From Lysobacteraceae bacterium (GTDB lineage Bacteria; Pseudomonadota; Gammaproteobacteria; Nitrococcales; AK92): a stretch of DNA of 64,000 nt. The notes beneath the pieces are model-generated. The model saw only the letters and a list, made by a program, of their open reading frames with translations. It had not been told where the DNA came from and did not search any database. Positions 52,497-60,539 of this stretch are shown piece by piece. The stretch lies in contig JAAYIK010000005.1 in NCBI GenBank assembly GCA_012523465.1, forward strand, positions 1 through 64,000, in the 5' to 3' direction. Each line of letters begins with the position of its first letter. Positions within the stretch are counted from its first letter, which is position 1. The translations under genes were made by a program, and so were the position numbers.

Positions 52497-54635
52497 TCAG
52501 AACTTACCGTAGTAGCCTTCCTTGAGGGCGTCGAACAGGTTGGCGGCGGTGTGCACCTCACCGTCGTACTCGACCTGCTCGTTGCCCTTGGCCTCGACCA
52601 CGCTGCCGTCTTCCAGGATGAAGCGGTAGGTGGTGTTGGCGAGGTCCTTCTCCTTCACCAGCACGCCCTGGAAGGCTTCCGGGTTGAAGCGGAAGGTGGT
52701 GCAGCCCTTGAGCCCCTTCTTGTAGGCATACAGGTAGATGTCCTTGAAATCCTCGTACGGGTAGTCCGTGGGGACGTTGGCCGTCTTGGAGATCGAGGAG
52801 TCCACCCATTTCTGCGCCGCCGCCTGGATATCCACATGCTGCTTGGGCGTGATGTCGTCGGCGGTGACGAAGTAGTCGGGCAGCCCCTTGCCGGGCTCGG
52901 CCTCGGGGTCGATGAAGTGCCGGTAGGCCAGCAGCTCCATGGAGTAGACGTCGACCTGCTCCTTGGTCTTCTTGCCCTCGCGGATCACGTTGCGGAAGTA
53001 GTGATGGGCGAAGCTTGGCTCGATGCCGTTGCTGGCGTTGTTAGCCAGCGACAGTGAGATCGTGCCGGTGGGCGCGATCGAGGTGTGGTGGGTGAAGCGC
53101 CCGCCCGTCTCGGCCAACTGCGCGACCAGCTCCGGGCGTTCCTTGGCCACCTGCTGCATGTAGCGTGAGTACTTGGCCCAGAGCACCTTGCCCTTGACCT
53201 TGTCACCCACCTTGTAGCCGTCGGCCTTCATCTCCGGCCGCTTGGCCAGCATCTCGGAGGTGACGGTGAACTCTTCCTCCATGATGGGCGCTGGCCCCTT
53301 CTCGCGGGCCAGCTCTAGCGCCACCTCCCAGCCGACCAGCGCCATTTCCTTGGCCACCTGTTCGGTGAAGGTCACCGCGTCGGGATCGCCGTACTTCATG
53401 CGCAGCATGGTGATGGTCGAGCCCAACCCCAGAAAGCCCATGCCGTGGCGGCGCTTGCGGAAGATCTCGTTGCGCTGCTGTTCCAGCGGCAGACCGTTGA
53501 TCTCCACCACGTTGTCCAGCATGCGGGTGAAGATGGCCACCACCTTGCGGAACTCGTCCCAATCGAAGCGCGCCTTGTCGGTGAACGGATCGCGCACGAA
53601 CTTGGTGAGGTTGACCGAGCCGAGCAGGCAGGCGCCATACGGCGGCAGCGGCTGCTCGCCGCAGGGGTTGGTGGCGCGGATGTTCTCGCACCACCAGTTG
53701 TTGTTCATCTCGTTGACGCGGTCGATCAGGATGAAGCCCGGCTCCGCGTAGTCGTAGGTGGAGGTCATGATCAGGTCCCACAGCCGCCGCGCCTTGATGG
53801 TGCGGTAGATGCGGCAGGCCACCAGGCCCTGCTCGTTGACGCGGTAGCCATCGTGCAGCGGCCATTCGCGCCAGATCACCTTGGAAGGATCGTTGAGGTC
53901 GATCTTGTCCTCTTCGATCTCCTTCTCGGTCATGGGGAAGGCCAGCGACCACTCGGCGTCAGCTTCCACCGCCTTCATGAACTCGTCGGTGATCAGGAGG
54001 CTCAGGTTGAACTGGCGCAGCCGGCCATCCTCGCGCTTGGCGCGGATGAACTCGATCACGTCCGGATGGCCGATGTCGAAGGTGGCCATCTGGGCGCCGC
54101 GGCGGCCGCCGGCCGAGGACACCGTGAAGCACATCTTGTCGTAGATGTCCATAAAGGACAGCGGCCCGCTGGTGTAGGCGCCGGCGCCGGACACGTAGGC
54201 GCCGCGCGGACGCAGCGTGGAGAACTCATAGCCGATGCCGCAGCCGGCCTTCAGCGTCAGTCCTGCCTCGTGGACCTTCTTCAGGATGTCGTCCATCGAG
54301 TCGCGGATGGTGTCGGAGACGGTGCAATTGATGGTGCTGGTGGCGGGCTTGTGCTCCCAGGCGCCGGCGTTGGACATGATGCGGCCGGCCGGAATAGCGC
54401 CATTACGAAGCGCATAGAGAAACTTTTCGGCCCACTCCTGGCGCCTGTCGGCTGGCTCGACCTCCGCCAGGGCGTAGGCGACGCGCTTGAAGGTGTCGTC
54501 GATCGTCTTGTCGATGACGCGGCCATCCTTCGCCTTCAGGCGATACTTGGTATCCCAGATGTCGATGGAGGTCGGCTGGAACGGAATGTCGGCGACCGCC
54601 TTGCGGATGGTGCGAACCTTCGCTGCACTGGACAT
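52497..54635 (-). CDS. nrdJ: Adenosylcobalamin-dependent (class II) ribonucleotide reductase catalytic subunit NrdJa
   Basis: A 712-residue catalytic subunit reducing ribonucleotides with a B12-derived radical. The active site NPCGE is at 323-327 (thiyl Cys325, Glu327). Redox cysteines are Cys104 (STINCTVSD) and Cys336 (YGACLLGS), 11 residues after Cys325 as in known class II enzymes. Other landmarks are KAGCGIGYEFSTLRPRGAYV and the finger-loop region GRFTHHTSIAPTGTISLSL. The C-terminal cysteine tail is absent, being encoded as NrdJb ~12 kb away. Start 54635 (MSSAAKV) follows AGGGG; NrdR boxes and a DnaA box lie upstream. Confidence 0.95.
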   Translation of the reverse strand: MSSAAKVRTIRKAVADIPFQPTSIDIWDTKYRLKAKDGRVIDKTIDDTFKRVAYALAEVEPADRRQEWAEKFLYALRNGAIPAGRIMSNAGAWEHKPATSTINCTVSDTIRDSMDDILKKVHEAGLTLKAGCGIGYEFSTLRPRGAYVSGAGAYTSGPLSFMDIYDKMCFTVSSAGGRRGAQMATFDIGHPDVIEFIRAKREDGRLRQFNLSLLITDEFMKAVEADAEWSLAFPMTEKEIEEDKIDLNDPSKVIWREWPLHDGYRVNEQGLVACRIYRTIKARRLWDLIMTSTYDYAEPGFILIDRVNEMNNNWWCENIRATNPCGEQPLPPYGACLLGSVNLTKFVRDPFTDKARFDWDEFRKVVAIFTRMLDNVVEINGLPLEQQRNEIFRKRRHGMGFLGLGSTITMLRMKYGDPDAVTFTEQVAKEMALVGWEVALELAREKGPAPIMEEEFTVTSEMLAKRPEMKADGYKVGDKVKGKVLWAKYSRYMQQVAKERPELVAQLAETGGRFTHHTSIAPTGTISLSLANNASNGIEPSFAHHYFRNVIREGKKTKEQVDVYSMELLAYRHFIDPEAEPGKGLPDYFVTADDITPKQHVDIQAAAQKWVDSSISKTANVPTDYPYEDFKDIYLYAYKKGLKGCTTFRFNPEAFQGVLVKEKDLANTTYRFILEDGSVVEAKGNEQVEYDGEVHTAANLFDALKEGYYGKF

Positions 54636-54695
54636 GCTTGATCCCCTTGCTCCCACATTCTTGCCGGTCCCTGCCGGATCAACGTGTTATTCGAG

Positions 54696-54704
54696 TTATC
54701 CACA
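54696..54704 (+). promoter_or_regulatory. Consensus DnaA box upstream of nrdJ
   Basis: TTATCCACA matches the DnaA consensus exactly and lies 61 bp before the nrdJ start, between the gene and its NrdR boxes. In E. coli the nrdAB promoter is also controlled by DnaA, so a cell-cycle input here is plausible but unproven. Confidence 0.5.
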
Positions 54705-54740
54705 GTCCGCCCATGGCTCGGGCAATTGGAAACCGCGTAA

Positions 54741-54790
54741 ACCCAAGATATTGTGGCGGCCGCAGGATGGTACCCCACTATATATGGGAG
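54741..54790 (-). promoter_or_regulatory. Pair of NrdR-box-like operators upstream of nrdJ
   Basis: ACCCAAGATATTGTGG (54741-54756) and CCCCACTATATATGGG (54773-54788) match the NrdR palindrome ACACWATATATWGTGT well (13 of 16 for the first). Their centres are about 32 bp apart, the usual three-turn spacing. NrdR is the ATP/dATP-sensing repressor of ribonucleotide reductase genes. The interval to the SMR gene also contains an uninterrupted run of eight G at 54825-54832. Confidence 0.75.
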
Positions 54791-54894
54791 ACGTCAACTT
54801 TGCATTTCAACGCAAAATGTGCTTGGGGGGGGATGGACGCGGCCGCTGTTTCGCCCAGCACCTACCGCCTGATGCAGGCAGCAAAGGCAACACC

Positions 54895-55227
54895 TCAGCG
54901 CGGCATGGCGGTCGAGAACAGGTTGAGCACCGCCACCCCGGCGATAATCAGCCCCATCCCGACAATGGCGGGCAAATCCAGGGCCTGCCCGAACACCAGC
55001 CAGCCGATCAGGGCGATCAGCACGATGCCGACACCCGACCAGACCGCATAGGCGATGCCGACCGGGATAGTCCGCAGGGTCAGGGACAGCAGGTAAAAGG
55101 CCAGCAGGTAGGAAACGATGACGACCAGGGACGGCAGCGGCCGAGTGAACCCTGCGGCCAGTTTCAGGCAGCTCGTGCCGATCACCTCGGCGAGGATGGA
55201 CAATACCAGCAACAGCCAGTGGGACAC
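54895..55227 (-). CDS. Small multidrug resistance (SMR) family transporter
   Basis: A 110-residue protein with four transmembrane helices. The essential glutamate is Glu14 in [15 protein letters not shown], with [24 protein letters not shown] helix 2 and the signature [20 protein letters not shown] (EmrE Trp63 equivalent present). It would work as a dual-topology dimer exchanging protons for cationic compounds. It starts with GTG 15 bp after the truncated TSUP gene. EmrE-like residues favour toxic-cation efflux over guanidinium export, but this is not certain. Confidence 0.9.
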   Translation of the reverse strand: MSHWLLLVLSILAEVIGTSCLKLAAGFTRPLPSLVVIVSYLLAFYLLSLTLRTIPVGIAYAVWSGVGIVLIALIGWLVFGQALDLPAIVGMGLIIAGVAVLNLFSTAMPR

Positions 55228-55242
55228 GGGTTACGCTCCTGA

Positions 55243-55905
55243 TCAGCTCCAGTGCTGCCACGCCAGCCGCGCCGCCAGAGCCAGAGCATTGCTGACGAAA
55301 TTCATGCTGCGAGCGACGGCGCTGGCGCGGACCAGATCGAGCGAGTATAGCAGCAGGGTGCTGACGGTCCAGAAAGCGCCCGTTCCCGGCCCCGCCACCC
55401 CGTCGTAAAACCCCAGCCCCTGCGGCCACTGCCGCCAGCGGCCGCCGGCTGTCCTGCCCGGTTCCGGCAAGCGAGCGAATAGCAGGTACAACCCGCAGGC
55501 CAGCACCACCACTGGCAGCAGCTTGTTCAGCCAGTCCGCCGGCAGGCGTTGCGCCAGTAGGGCGCCCAGGGCCGCGCCCAGGGCGGTTGCCAGCAGCGCC
55601 CCGCGCCAATGCCGCGGCGCGAACAGCCCGCGCCGGTAGAAGGTCCAGCTCGCGGTGGCGGAGCCGAAGGTCGCGCACAACTTGTTGGTGCCGAGCACCA
55701 GGTGCGGCGGCAGGCCGACAGCAAGCAGGGCCGGCAGGGTCAGCAGCCCGCCGCCGCCGGCGATGGCGTCGACGAAGCCGGCTAGAAAGGCCACGGCGAC
55801 GAGCAGCAGCAAAATGGCCGGGGTGACGGCCAGCTCGAGCGGGAACGACGTCACGTCAGAAGCGGTCTCCGACAGCGATGGGCAGGTGAAAAAGGGCTTT
55901 GCCAA
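55243..55905 (-). CDS. TSUP (TauE/SafE, YfcA-like) transporter, C-terminally shortened
   Basis: A 220-residue protein matching YfcA-type TSUP permeases. Landmarks are LAGFVDAIAGGGGLLTLPAL, LGTNKLCATFGSATASWTFY and GFYDGVAGPGTGAFWTVSTL, ending after ARSMNFVSNALALAARLAWQ. Compared with E. coli YfcA (269 residues) it stops about 60 residues early, losing the last membrane helices. The N-terminal ~18 residues before VTSFPLEL are not conserved, so the GTG at 55854 may be the true start. The SMR gene follows at once. It may be a degraded gene or a functional short form. Confidence 0.75.
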   Translation of the reverse strand: MAKPFFTCPSLSETASDVTSFPLELAVTPAILLLLVAVAFLAGFVDAIAGGGGLLTLPALLAVGLPPHLVLGTNKLCATFGSATASWTFYRRGLFAPRHWRGALLATALGAALGALLAQRLPADWLNKLLPVVVLACGLYLLFARLPEPGRTAGGRWRQWPQGLGFYDGVAGPGTGAFWTVSTLLLYSLDLVRASAVARSMNFVSNALALAARLAWQHWS

Positions 55906-56094
55906 GCGCTGGCGACGCCAGTATGGTGAATGTTGCAGTGCGATGGAAGCGCTGCCACATTGCCTAATGGATGTTCGACTCGCAGGGCGAGGACGCGGCG
56001 GCCGGCAGCCCGCGGCTTGCGGCTACACGACACGCTCGGGCGCCGACGGACGAAGGCGGCGATTCCAGCCCTGCCGTCAAGGGGAACGAAAACC

Positions 56095-57237
56095 ATGAAC
56101 TCACTCGCCGACGACTTTGCCAAAGGGATTTTCCGCTCGCCTGAGCCACCCTGCCTCTCGCTCTATCAGCCGACCCACCGCAGCCATCCGGAAAGCGCGC
56201 AAAATCCGATCCGCTTCGGCAACCTGGTCAAGTCTCTGGAAGAATCGCTGCGCCAGAAGTATCCCAAGCGCGACATCGAGTCCCTGCTCAAGCCCTTCCG
56301 CCAGCTGGCCGGCGATCGCGACTTCTGGGCCACGCCCCGAGCCGGCATCGCCGTGCTGGTCTCGCCCAGCCTGACCCGTATCTACAAGCTGGAGCGGTCG
56401 GTGCCGGAGCTAGCCATCGTCGCCGACAGCTTCCACATCAAGCCGCTGCTGCGCATGGTGCAATCGGCGGACGAGTACCACATCCTGGCCGTCAGCCGGC
56501 AGGAGGCCAAGCTCTATCACGGCAACCGCGACAGCCTGCAGGAGGTCGAGCTGCCGCCCGACTTCCCCCGCACCCTGGCCGACGTGGTCGACCTCGATGA
56601 CAAGAAAAGACCGCAGCCGGTCCGCACCCACGGCGCCGCCGGCGCCACCGGCCGCCACGGCGCCGCCTCCAAGAACGATCTCGCCAAGAGCGACGTCGAG
56701 CAGTTCTTCCGGGCCGTCGACCGGGCCATGCTGCAGCACTACTCGCGCAACCTGCGCCTGCCAGTGGTCTTGCTAGCGCTGCCGGAAAACCAGGGCGATT
56801 TCCGCCGCATCAGCCATAACCCGTATCTGCTGGCCGAGGGCATCGAGGCCTCGCCCACCGCCATCGGCCTGGAGGAGCTGCGCAAGCGGGCCTGGCAGGT
56901 CATCGAGCCGCGCTATCTGGAGCGGCTGGCGGGATTCACCAGCATGTTCAACGCGGCCCGCCCCCACGGCCTGGCCGACGCCGACCTGGTGCTGATCGGC
57001 CGCAACGCCGTCGCCGGTCGCGTCGCCACGCTCCTGATCGAGGCCGAGCGACAGATCCCCGGCCGCATCGATCCGGCAACCGGCGTCATCGAGTTCGACC
57101 AGATGGCGAATCCAGAAGTCGACGACCTGCTCGACGACATCGGCGAACTGGTGCTCAGCCAGGGCGGGCAAGTGGTCATCGTGCCTGCCGAGCGCATGCC
57201 GACCACCACCGGGCTGGCCGCCATCTATCGCTTCTGA
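56095..57237 (+). CDS. Bacterial archaeo-eukaryotic release factor family 3 (baeRF3) protein
   Basis: A 380-residue protein of the baeRF3 type. Features are CLSLYQPTHRSHPESAQNPI, RFGNLVKSLEESL, GIAVLVSPSLTRIYKLERSV, the SRQEAKLYHGN segment, a Gly/Ala/His-rich loop (THGAAGATGRHGAAS) and DLVLIGRNAVAGRVATLLIE with GRIDPATG. These proteins share folds with eukaryotic release factor eRF1; a role on stalled ribosomes has been proposed but not established. The start follows AAGGGGAACG. It stands alone, convergent with the CoA-transferase gene. Confidence 0.82.
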   Translation: MNSLADDFAKGIFRSPEPPCLSLYQPTHRSHPESAQNPIRFGNLVKSLEESLRQKYPKRDIESLLKPFRQLAGDRDFWATPRAGIAVLVSPSLTRIYKLERSVPELAIVADSFHIKPLLRMVQSADEYHILAVSRQEAKLYHGNRDSLQEVELPPDFPRTLADVVDLDDKKRPQPVRTHGAAGATGRHGAASKNDLAKSDVEQFFRAVDRAMLQHYSRNLRLPVVLLALPENQGDFRRISHNPYLLAEGIEASPTAIGLEELRKRAWQVIEPRYLERLAGFTSMFNAARPHGLADADLVLIGRNAVAGRVATLLIEAERQIPGRIDPATGVIEFDQMANPEVDDLLDDIGELVLSQGGQVVIVPAERMPTTTGLAAIYRF

Positions 57238-57289
57238 GCGCAACCAAGCGGGGCGTGGCAGGCGGCTTGCCGGCCCGCTCCGCCGCCGC

Positions 57290-58807
57290 TCAGCGCGGCG
57301 GCATCATGGTGCCAGTCTCGATGAAGCGCTGATGCCAGGACAGCGCTTCCGTGAGCAAATGCGGCGTGTGGCGGCCATAGCTCTCCCGGCAAGCCCGCTC
57401 GAAATACTCCTGAAGCAGCGGACGATAGGCCGGGTGCGCGCACTTGTTGATAATCTCCCGCGCTCTCTGCTTGGGCGCCAGCCCGCGCAGGTCGGCCAGG
57501 CCCTGCTCGGTCACCACGACCATGGTGTCGTGCTCGGTGTGGTCGACGTGGCTGACCATGGGCACGATGGCGGAAACCTTGCCGTCCTTGACCGTGCTCG
57601 GCGACATAAACACGGAGAGATAGGCGTTGCGGGCGAAGTCACCGCTGCCACCGATGCCGTTCATGATCCGGCTGCCTGCGATGTGGGTGGAGTTGACGTT
57701 GCCGTAGATGTCGGCCTCGATCATCCCGTTCATGGCGATGCAGCCCAGGCGCCGGATCAGCTCAGGATGGTTGGAGATCTCCTGCGGCCGCAGCACGATG
57801 CGCTCGCGGTAGAAATCCAGATTGGCCTTAAACTCCTCGATTCCTTCCGGGCTAAGGGAGAAGGAGGTGGCAGAAGCCATCCGCAGCACGCCCTGCTTGA
57901 GCAACTGGATCATGCCGTCCTGGATGACCTCGGTGAAGGCAGTCAAATCGCGGTAGCCGCCCTCGGCCAGCCCGGCCAGTACCGCGTTGGTGATGTTGCC
58001 CACCCCGGACTGCAGCGGTAGCAGCCGCGGCGTCAGCCGGCCGTGCCGGATCTCGTGCTCGAAGAAGTCAAGCAAATGCCCGGCGATTTGCCGGGAGGCG
58101 ACATCGGGCGGACTGAACGGGGAGTTGCGGTCGGGCGCGTTGGTCTCGACGATGGCAACAATCTTCTCTAGCGGACAGCGCAAGTAGGGCTCACCGATGC
58201 GGTCCTCGGGACGGATCAGGGGAATAGGCTTGCGGCTGGGCGGCAGCGCGGTGCCGTAGTAGATGTCATGCATCCCCTCCAGCGCTGCCGGCTGCCAGTG
58301 GTTGACCTCCAGAATGATCTTGTCGGCCTGCTCCAGCCATGTCTTGTTGTTGCCCACCGAAGAGGACGGGATTAGCCGGCCGTCCTCCAGGATGCCGACC
58401 ACCTCGATCACGGCCACGTCGATCTTGCCGAAGAAGCCGAACCAAGTGTGCTGAGCCACATGGCTCAGATGGATGTCGATGTAGTTGAGCTCGCCGGCAT
58501 TGATGCGCTCCCGCAGCGCCGGATCGGACTGATACGGCAGCCGCAGCTCCATGCCCCTTGCCTGGGCCAGCACGCCGTCCAGCTCCGGCGCCGTCGAGGC
58601 ACCGGTCAGGACCTTGACCCGAAAGGTCTCGCCGACCGCCTGCGCTTCTTCCATCCGCTCCGCCAACGCCTGCGGCACCGCCTTGGGATACCCCGCGCCG
58701 GTGAAGCCGCTCATGGCGACAGTCATGCCGGGTCCGATCAAGGTGGCTGCTTCCTTGGCAGACATGAGGCGCTGGCGGAGACCAGCGTGCTGTATGCGTT
58801 CGCTCAT
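57290..58807 (-). CDS. Succinyl-CoA:acetate CoA-transferase / acetyl-CoA hydrolase family
   Basis: A 505-residue class I CoA-transferase. The glutamate that carries CoA is Glu293 in TAFTEVIQDGM, in the same position as AarC of Acetobacter. LQSGVGNITNAVLAGLAEGG, GMIEADIYGNVNSTHIAGSR, IMNGIGGSGDFARNAYLSVF and VTEQGLADLRGLAPKQRARE match the AarC/Ach1 group. It would move CoA between succinyl-CoA (or propionyl-CoA) and acetate. The start at 58807 (MSERIQHAGL) has homology; the frame runs upstream into dsbC remnant sequence. Confidence 0.92.
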   Translation of the reverse strand: MSERIQHAGLRQRLMSAKEAATLIGPGMTVAMSGFTGAGYPKAVPQALAERMEEAQAVGETFRVKVLTGASTAPELDGVLAQARGMELRLPYQSDPALRERINAGELNYIDIHLSHVAQHTWFGFFGKIDVAVIEVVGILEDGRLIPSSSVGNNKTWLEQADKIILEVNHWQPAALEGMHDIYYGTALPPSRKPIPLIRPEDRIGEPYLRCPLEKIVAIVETNAPDRNSPFSPPDVASRQIAGHLLDFFEHEIRHGRLTPRLLPLQSGVGNITNAVLAGLAEGGYRDLTAFTEVIQDGMIQLLKQGVLRMASATSFSLSPEGIEEFKANLDFYRERIVLRPQEISNHPELIRRLGCIAMNGMIEADIYGNVNSTHIAGSRIMNGIGGSGDFARNAYLSVFMSPSTVKDGKVSAIVPMVSHVDHTEHDTMVVVTEQGLADLRGLAPKQRAREIINKCAHPAYRPLLQEYFERACRESYGRHTPHLLTEALSWHQRFIETGTMMPPR

Positions 58808-58959
58808 AACCAATCCTCGACGTGAGCTTGCTATCGAATATCGCGCAGCGGCCGCTACCACCGCGGGGCAAAAGGGCGCAGGCCCTCCCGGACCTCGCCG
58901 CCCATTAAAACAAAGCCTTCGGCTGGCCGGCGGCGACCTCCGTCTCAGGCTGACGAGCG

Positions 58960-59620
58960 AACGGCCGCTCGCCACCTGCCGTCCTTGCAGCTGCTGCAGC
59001 AACCGCTCTGACGGCAGGCAACCGGGGATCGGCCCGCCTTGCGCGGTCGGAATGCCGGCGTTGCGGTCACGCCCAGCCGCCGGGCAAGTGCGATTTGCCT
59101 GTCCAACGCATGCGGGCAGCCACGCTCCGGGACCGCTCCGCCTTGCCTGGGCAGCGGTCGGCGCACCACGCGCTCACGGCCTTGTGGGGCCATGCCTGCC
59201 CGTGGCAGCGACAGGTAGCGCACTTCCCCGCCCCGGGCCTTGTGCTCGGGCATGCGCGGGTGGAAGCGGCGGCAGCGCGGACGGTTGATGCCGTGACGAC
59301 TGCGCCGGCTCGAGCTGGCAGGATAAATCAGAAAATCTTTAGGCTCCAACTGTCGGAAACGGTCGCCCGCGATGCCTTGCGTCGCTGCTCGTTAAGTTAT
59401 TTCCTTCACTTCAGATCGAGCAGCTCGCCCTGAAGCGGATGATAGCCACCCTCGAAGACATAGAAAATCTCCCCATTGGCCACCACTTCCCGCGGCTCTA
59501 GCAAGGGCGATGGCGAGGCCGGTGGCAAACAGTACCAGCCCCTGGTCGCGGCTGAGCAACGCTGCCGGCTCCTTTGAGCTTGCTTCGTGCTCGGCGTCTT
59601 TCAATTCTCGCTGTGCGGGC
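58960..59620 (-). pseudogene. dsbC: Decayed dsbC (disulfide isomerase)
   Basis: Pieces of DsbC are readable in order but in different frames. They are the dimerisation domain LLEPREVVANGEIFYVFEGG with YHPLQGELLDLK and then TGA; LNEQRRK after a TAA; KDFLIYPA; CRRFHPRMPEHKARGGEVRY with LSLPRAGM; PHKAVSAWCADRCPGKAE one frame over; QIALARRLGVTATPAF; and finally GGPIPGCLPSERLLQQLQ in another frame. The VFTD-x-CGYC active-site region is deleted, leaving one cysteine. It lies directly after xerD, the E. coli xerD-dsbC order. Ends are approximate. Alternative: very poor local sequence quality, but stops, shifts and a deletion together favour true decay. Confidence 0.85.
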
Positions 59621-59621
59621 A

Positions 59622-60539
59622 TCAGCCGCGCGGATGATGCCGGGAATGCAGCTCGCGCAGGCGCTGGCGCGCGACGTGGGTGTAAATCTGGGTGGGCGAG
59701 AGATCGCTGTGCCCCAGCAGCAGCTGCACTGCCCGCAGGTCGGCGCCGTGGTTGAGCAGGTGGGTGGCGAAGGAGTGGCGCAGGGTATGTGGCGACAGCG
59801 GCTTGTCTATCCCGGCCTGCCGGGCATAAAGCTTGACGCGGTACCAGAACGCCTGGCGCGTCATGCCCTCGCCCAGATGGGTGACGAACACATGGACCGC
59901 CAGGCGCGGCCCCAGCAGCTGCGGCCGCGCCTGGCGCAGATAGCGCTCCAGCCACAGCAGCGCCTCTTCCCCTATCGGCACCAGCCGCTCCTTGCTGCCC
60001 TTGCCCAGGGTACGCACGATGCCCTGGCGGACGTTGAGCTGATCTAGCTGCAGCCCGACCAGCTCCGACACCCGCAGCCCGGCGGCATAAAGCACTTCCA
60101 GCATGGCGCGGTCACGCAAGCCGATCGGCTGCGCAACGTCGGGCGCCTCCAGCAGCGCCTCGACCTCGCGCTCTGACAGCGCCGCCGGCAACGGGCGACC
60201 GAGCCGGGGCGAGTCCACCAGGGCCGTGGGGTCATCCTGCAGCCGCCCTTCCCGCACCTGGTAGCGATAAAACCGCCGCAGCGCCGACAGCAGTCGGGCG
60301 GTGGTGCGCGGCTTAGCGCCGCTGCGAGAGCGCTCGGCGAGATACTCCAGCACCCTGTCCCGACCCGCGCCGAGCAGCGTCTCGTTGCGCGCCGCCAGCC
60401 AGCGGGCAAACCCGCACAGATCGGACCGGTACGACGCCAGCGTCAGCGCGCTGAGGCCGCGCTCCATCCACAGTGCATCGAGAAAACTCTCGATGCACTG
60501 CAGCTCGGCTGGACTCAGCTCGGCGGTCTCACTTCTCAT
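59622..60539 (-). CDS. xerD: Site-specific tyrosine recombinase XerD
   Basis: A 305-residue tyrosine recombinase that with XerC resolves chromosome dimers at dif. Catalytic residues are Arg156 (AAGLRVSEL), Lys180 (LGKGSKERL), His251 and Arg254 ([14 protein letters not shown]), His277 ([11 protein letters not shown]) and Tyr286 (QIYTHV). The motif [14 protein letters not shown] favours XerD over XerC. The start at 60539 overlaps the slipin gene by 11 bp. A perfect hairpin lies within codons 14-23. Confidence 0.95.
   Translation of the reverse strand: MRSETAELSPAELQCIESFLDALWMERGLSALTLASYRSDLCGFARWLAARNETLLGAGRDRVLEYLAERSRSGAKPRTTARLLSALRRFYRYQVREGRLQDDPTALVDSPRLGRPLPAALSEREVEALLEAPDVAQPIGLRDRAMLEVLYAAGLRVSELVGLQLDQLNVRQGIVRTLGKGSKERLVPIGEEALLWLERYLRQARPQLLGPRLAVHVFVTHLGEGMTRQAFWYRVKLYARQAGIDKPLSPHTLRHSFATHLLNHGADLRAVQLLLGHSDLSPTQIYTHVARQRLRELHSRHHPRG
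60471..60500. repeat. Perfect 13-bp inverted repeat in the 5' part of xerD
   Basis: Arms CAGTGCATCGAGA (60471-60483) and TCTCGATGCACTG (60488-60500) with a 4-nt AAAC loop. It encodes residues [10 protein letters not shown] near the XerD N-terminus and would form a stable mRNA hairpin about 40 nt after the start codon. Confidence 0.85.

Noticed and set aside
54825..54832. Run of eight G as a phase-variation tract
   Set aside because: It is intergenic, outside the NrdR boxes and the promoter-proximal area, and a single such tract in GC-rich DNA is not compelling.
54636..54894. Cobalamin riboswitch before the B12-dependent reductase
   Set aside because: No B12-box consensus or compatible fold was recognised; NrdR boxes explain the leader better.
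58945..59349. Independent 134-residue gene upstream of the CoA-transferase
   Set aside because: Its translation is a rearranged piece of DsbC (VRYLSLPRAGM, ARRLGVTATPAF) and is better described as part of the dsbC pseudogene.
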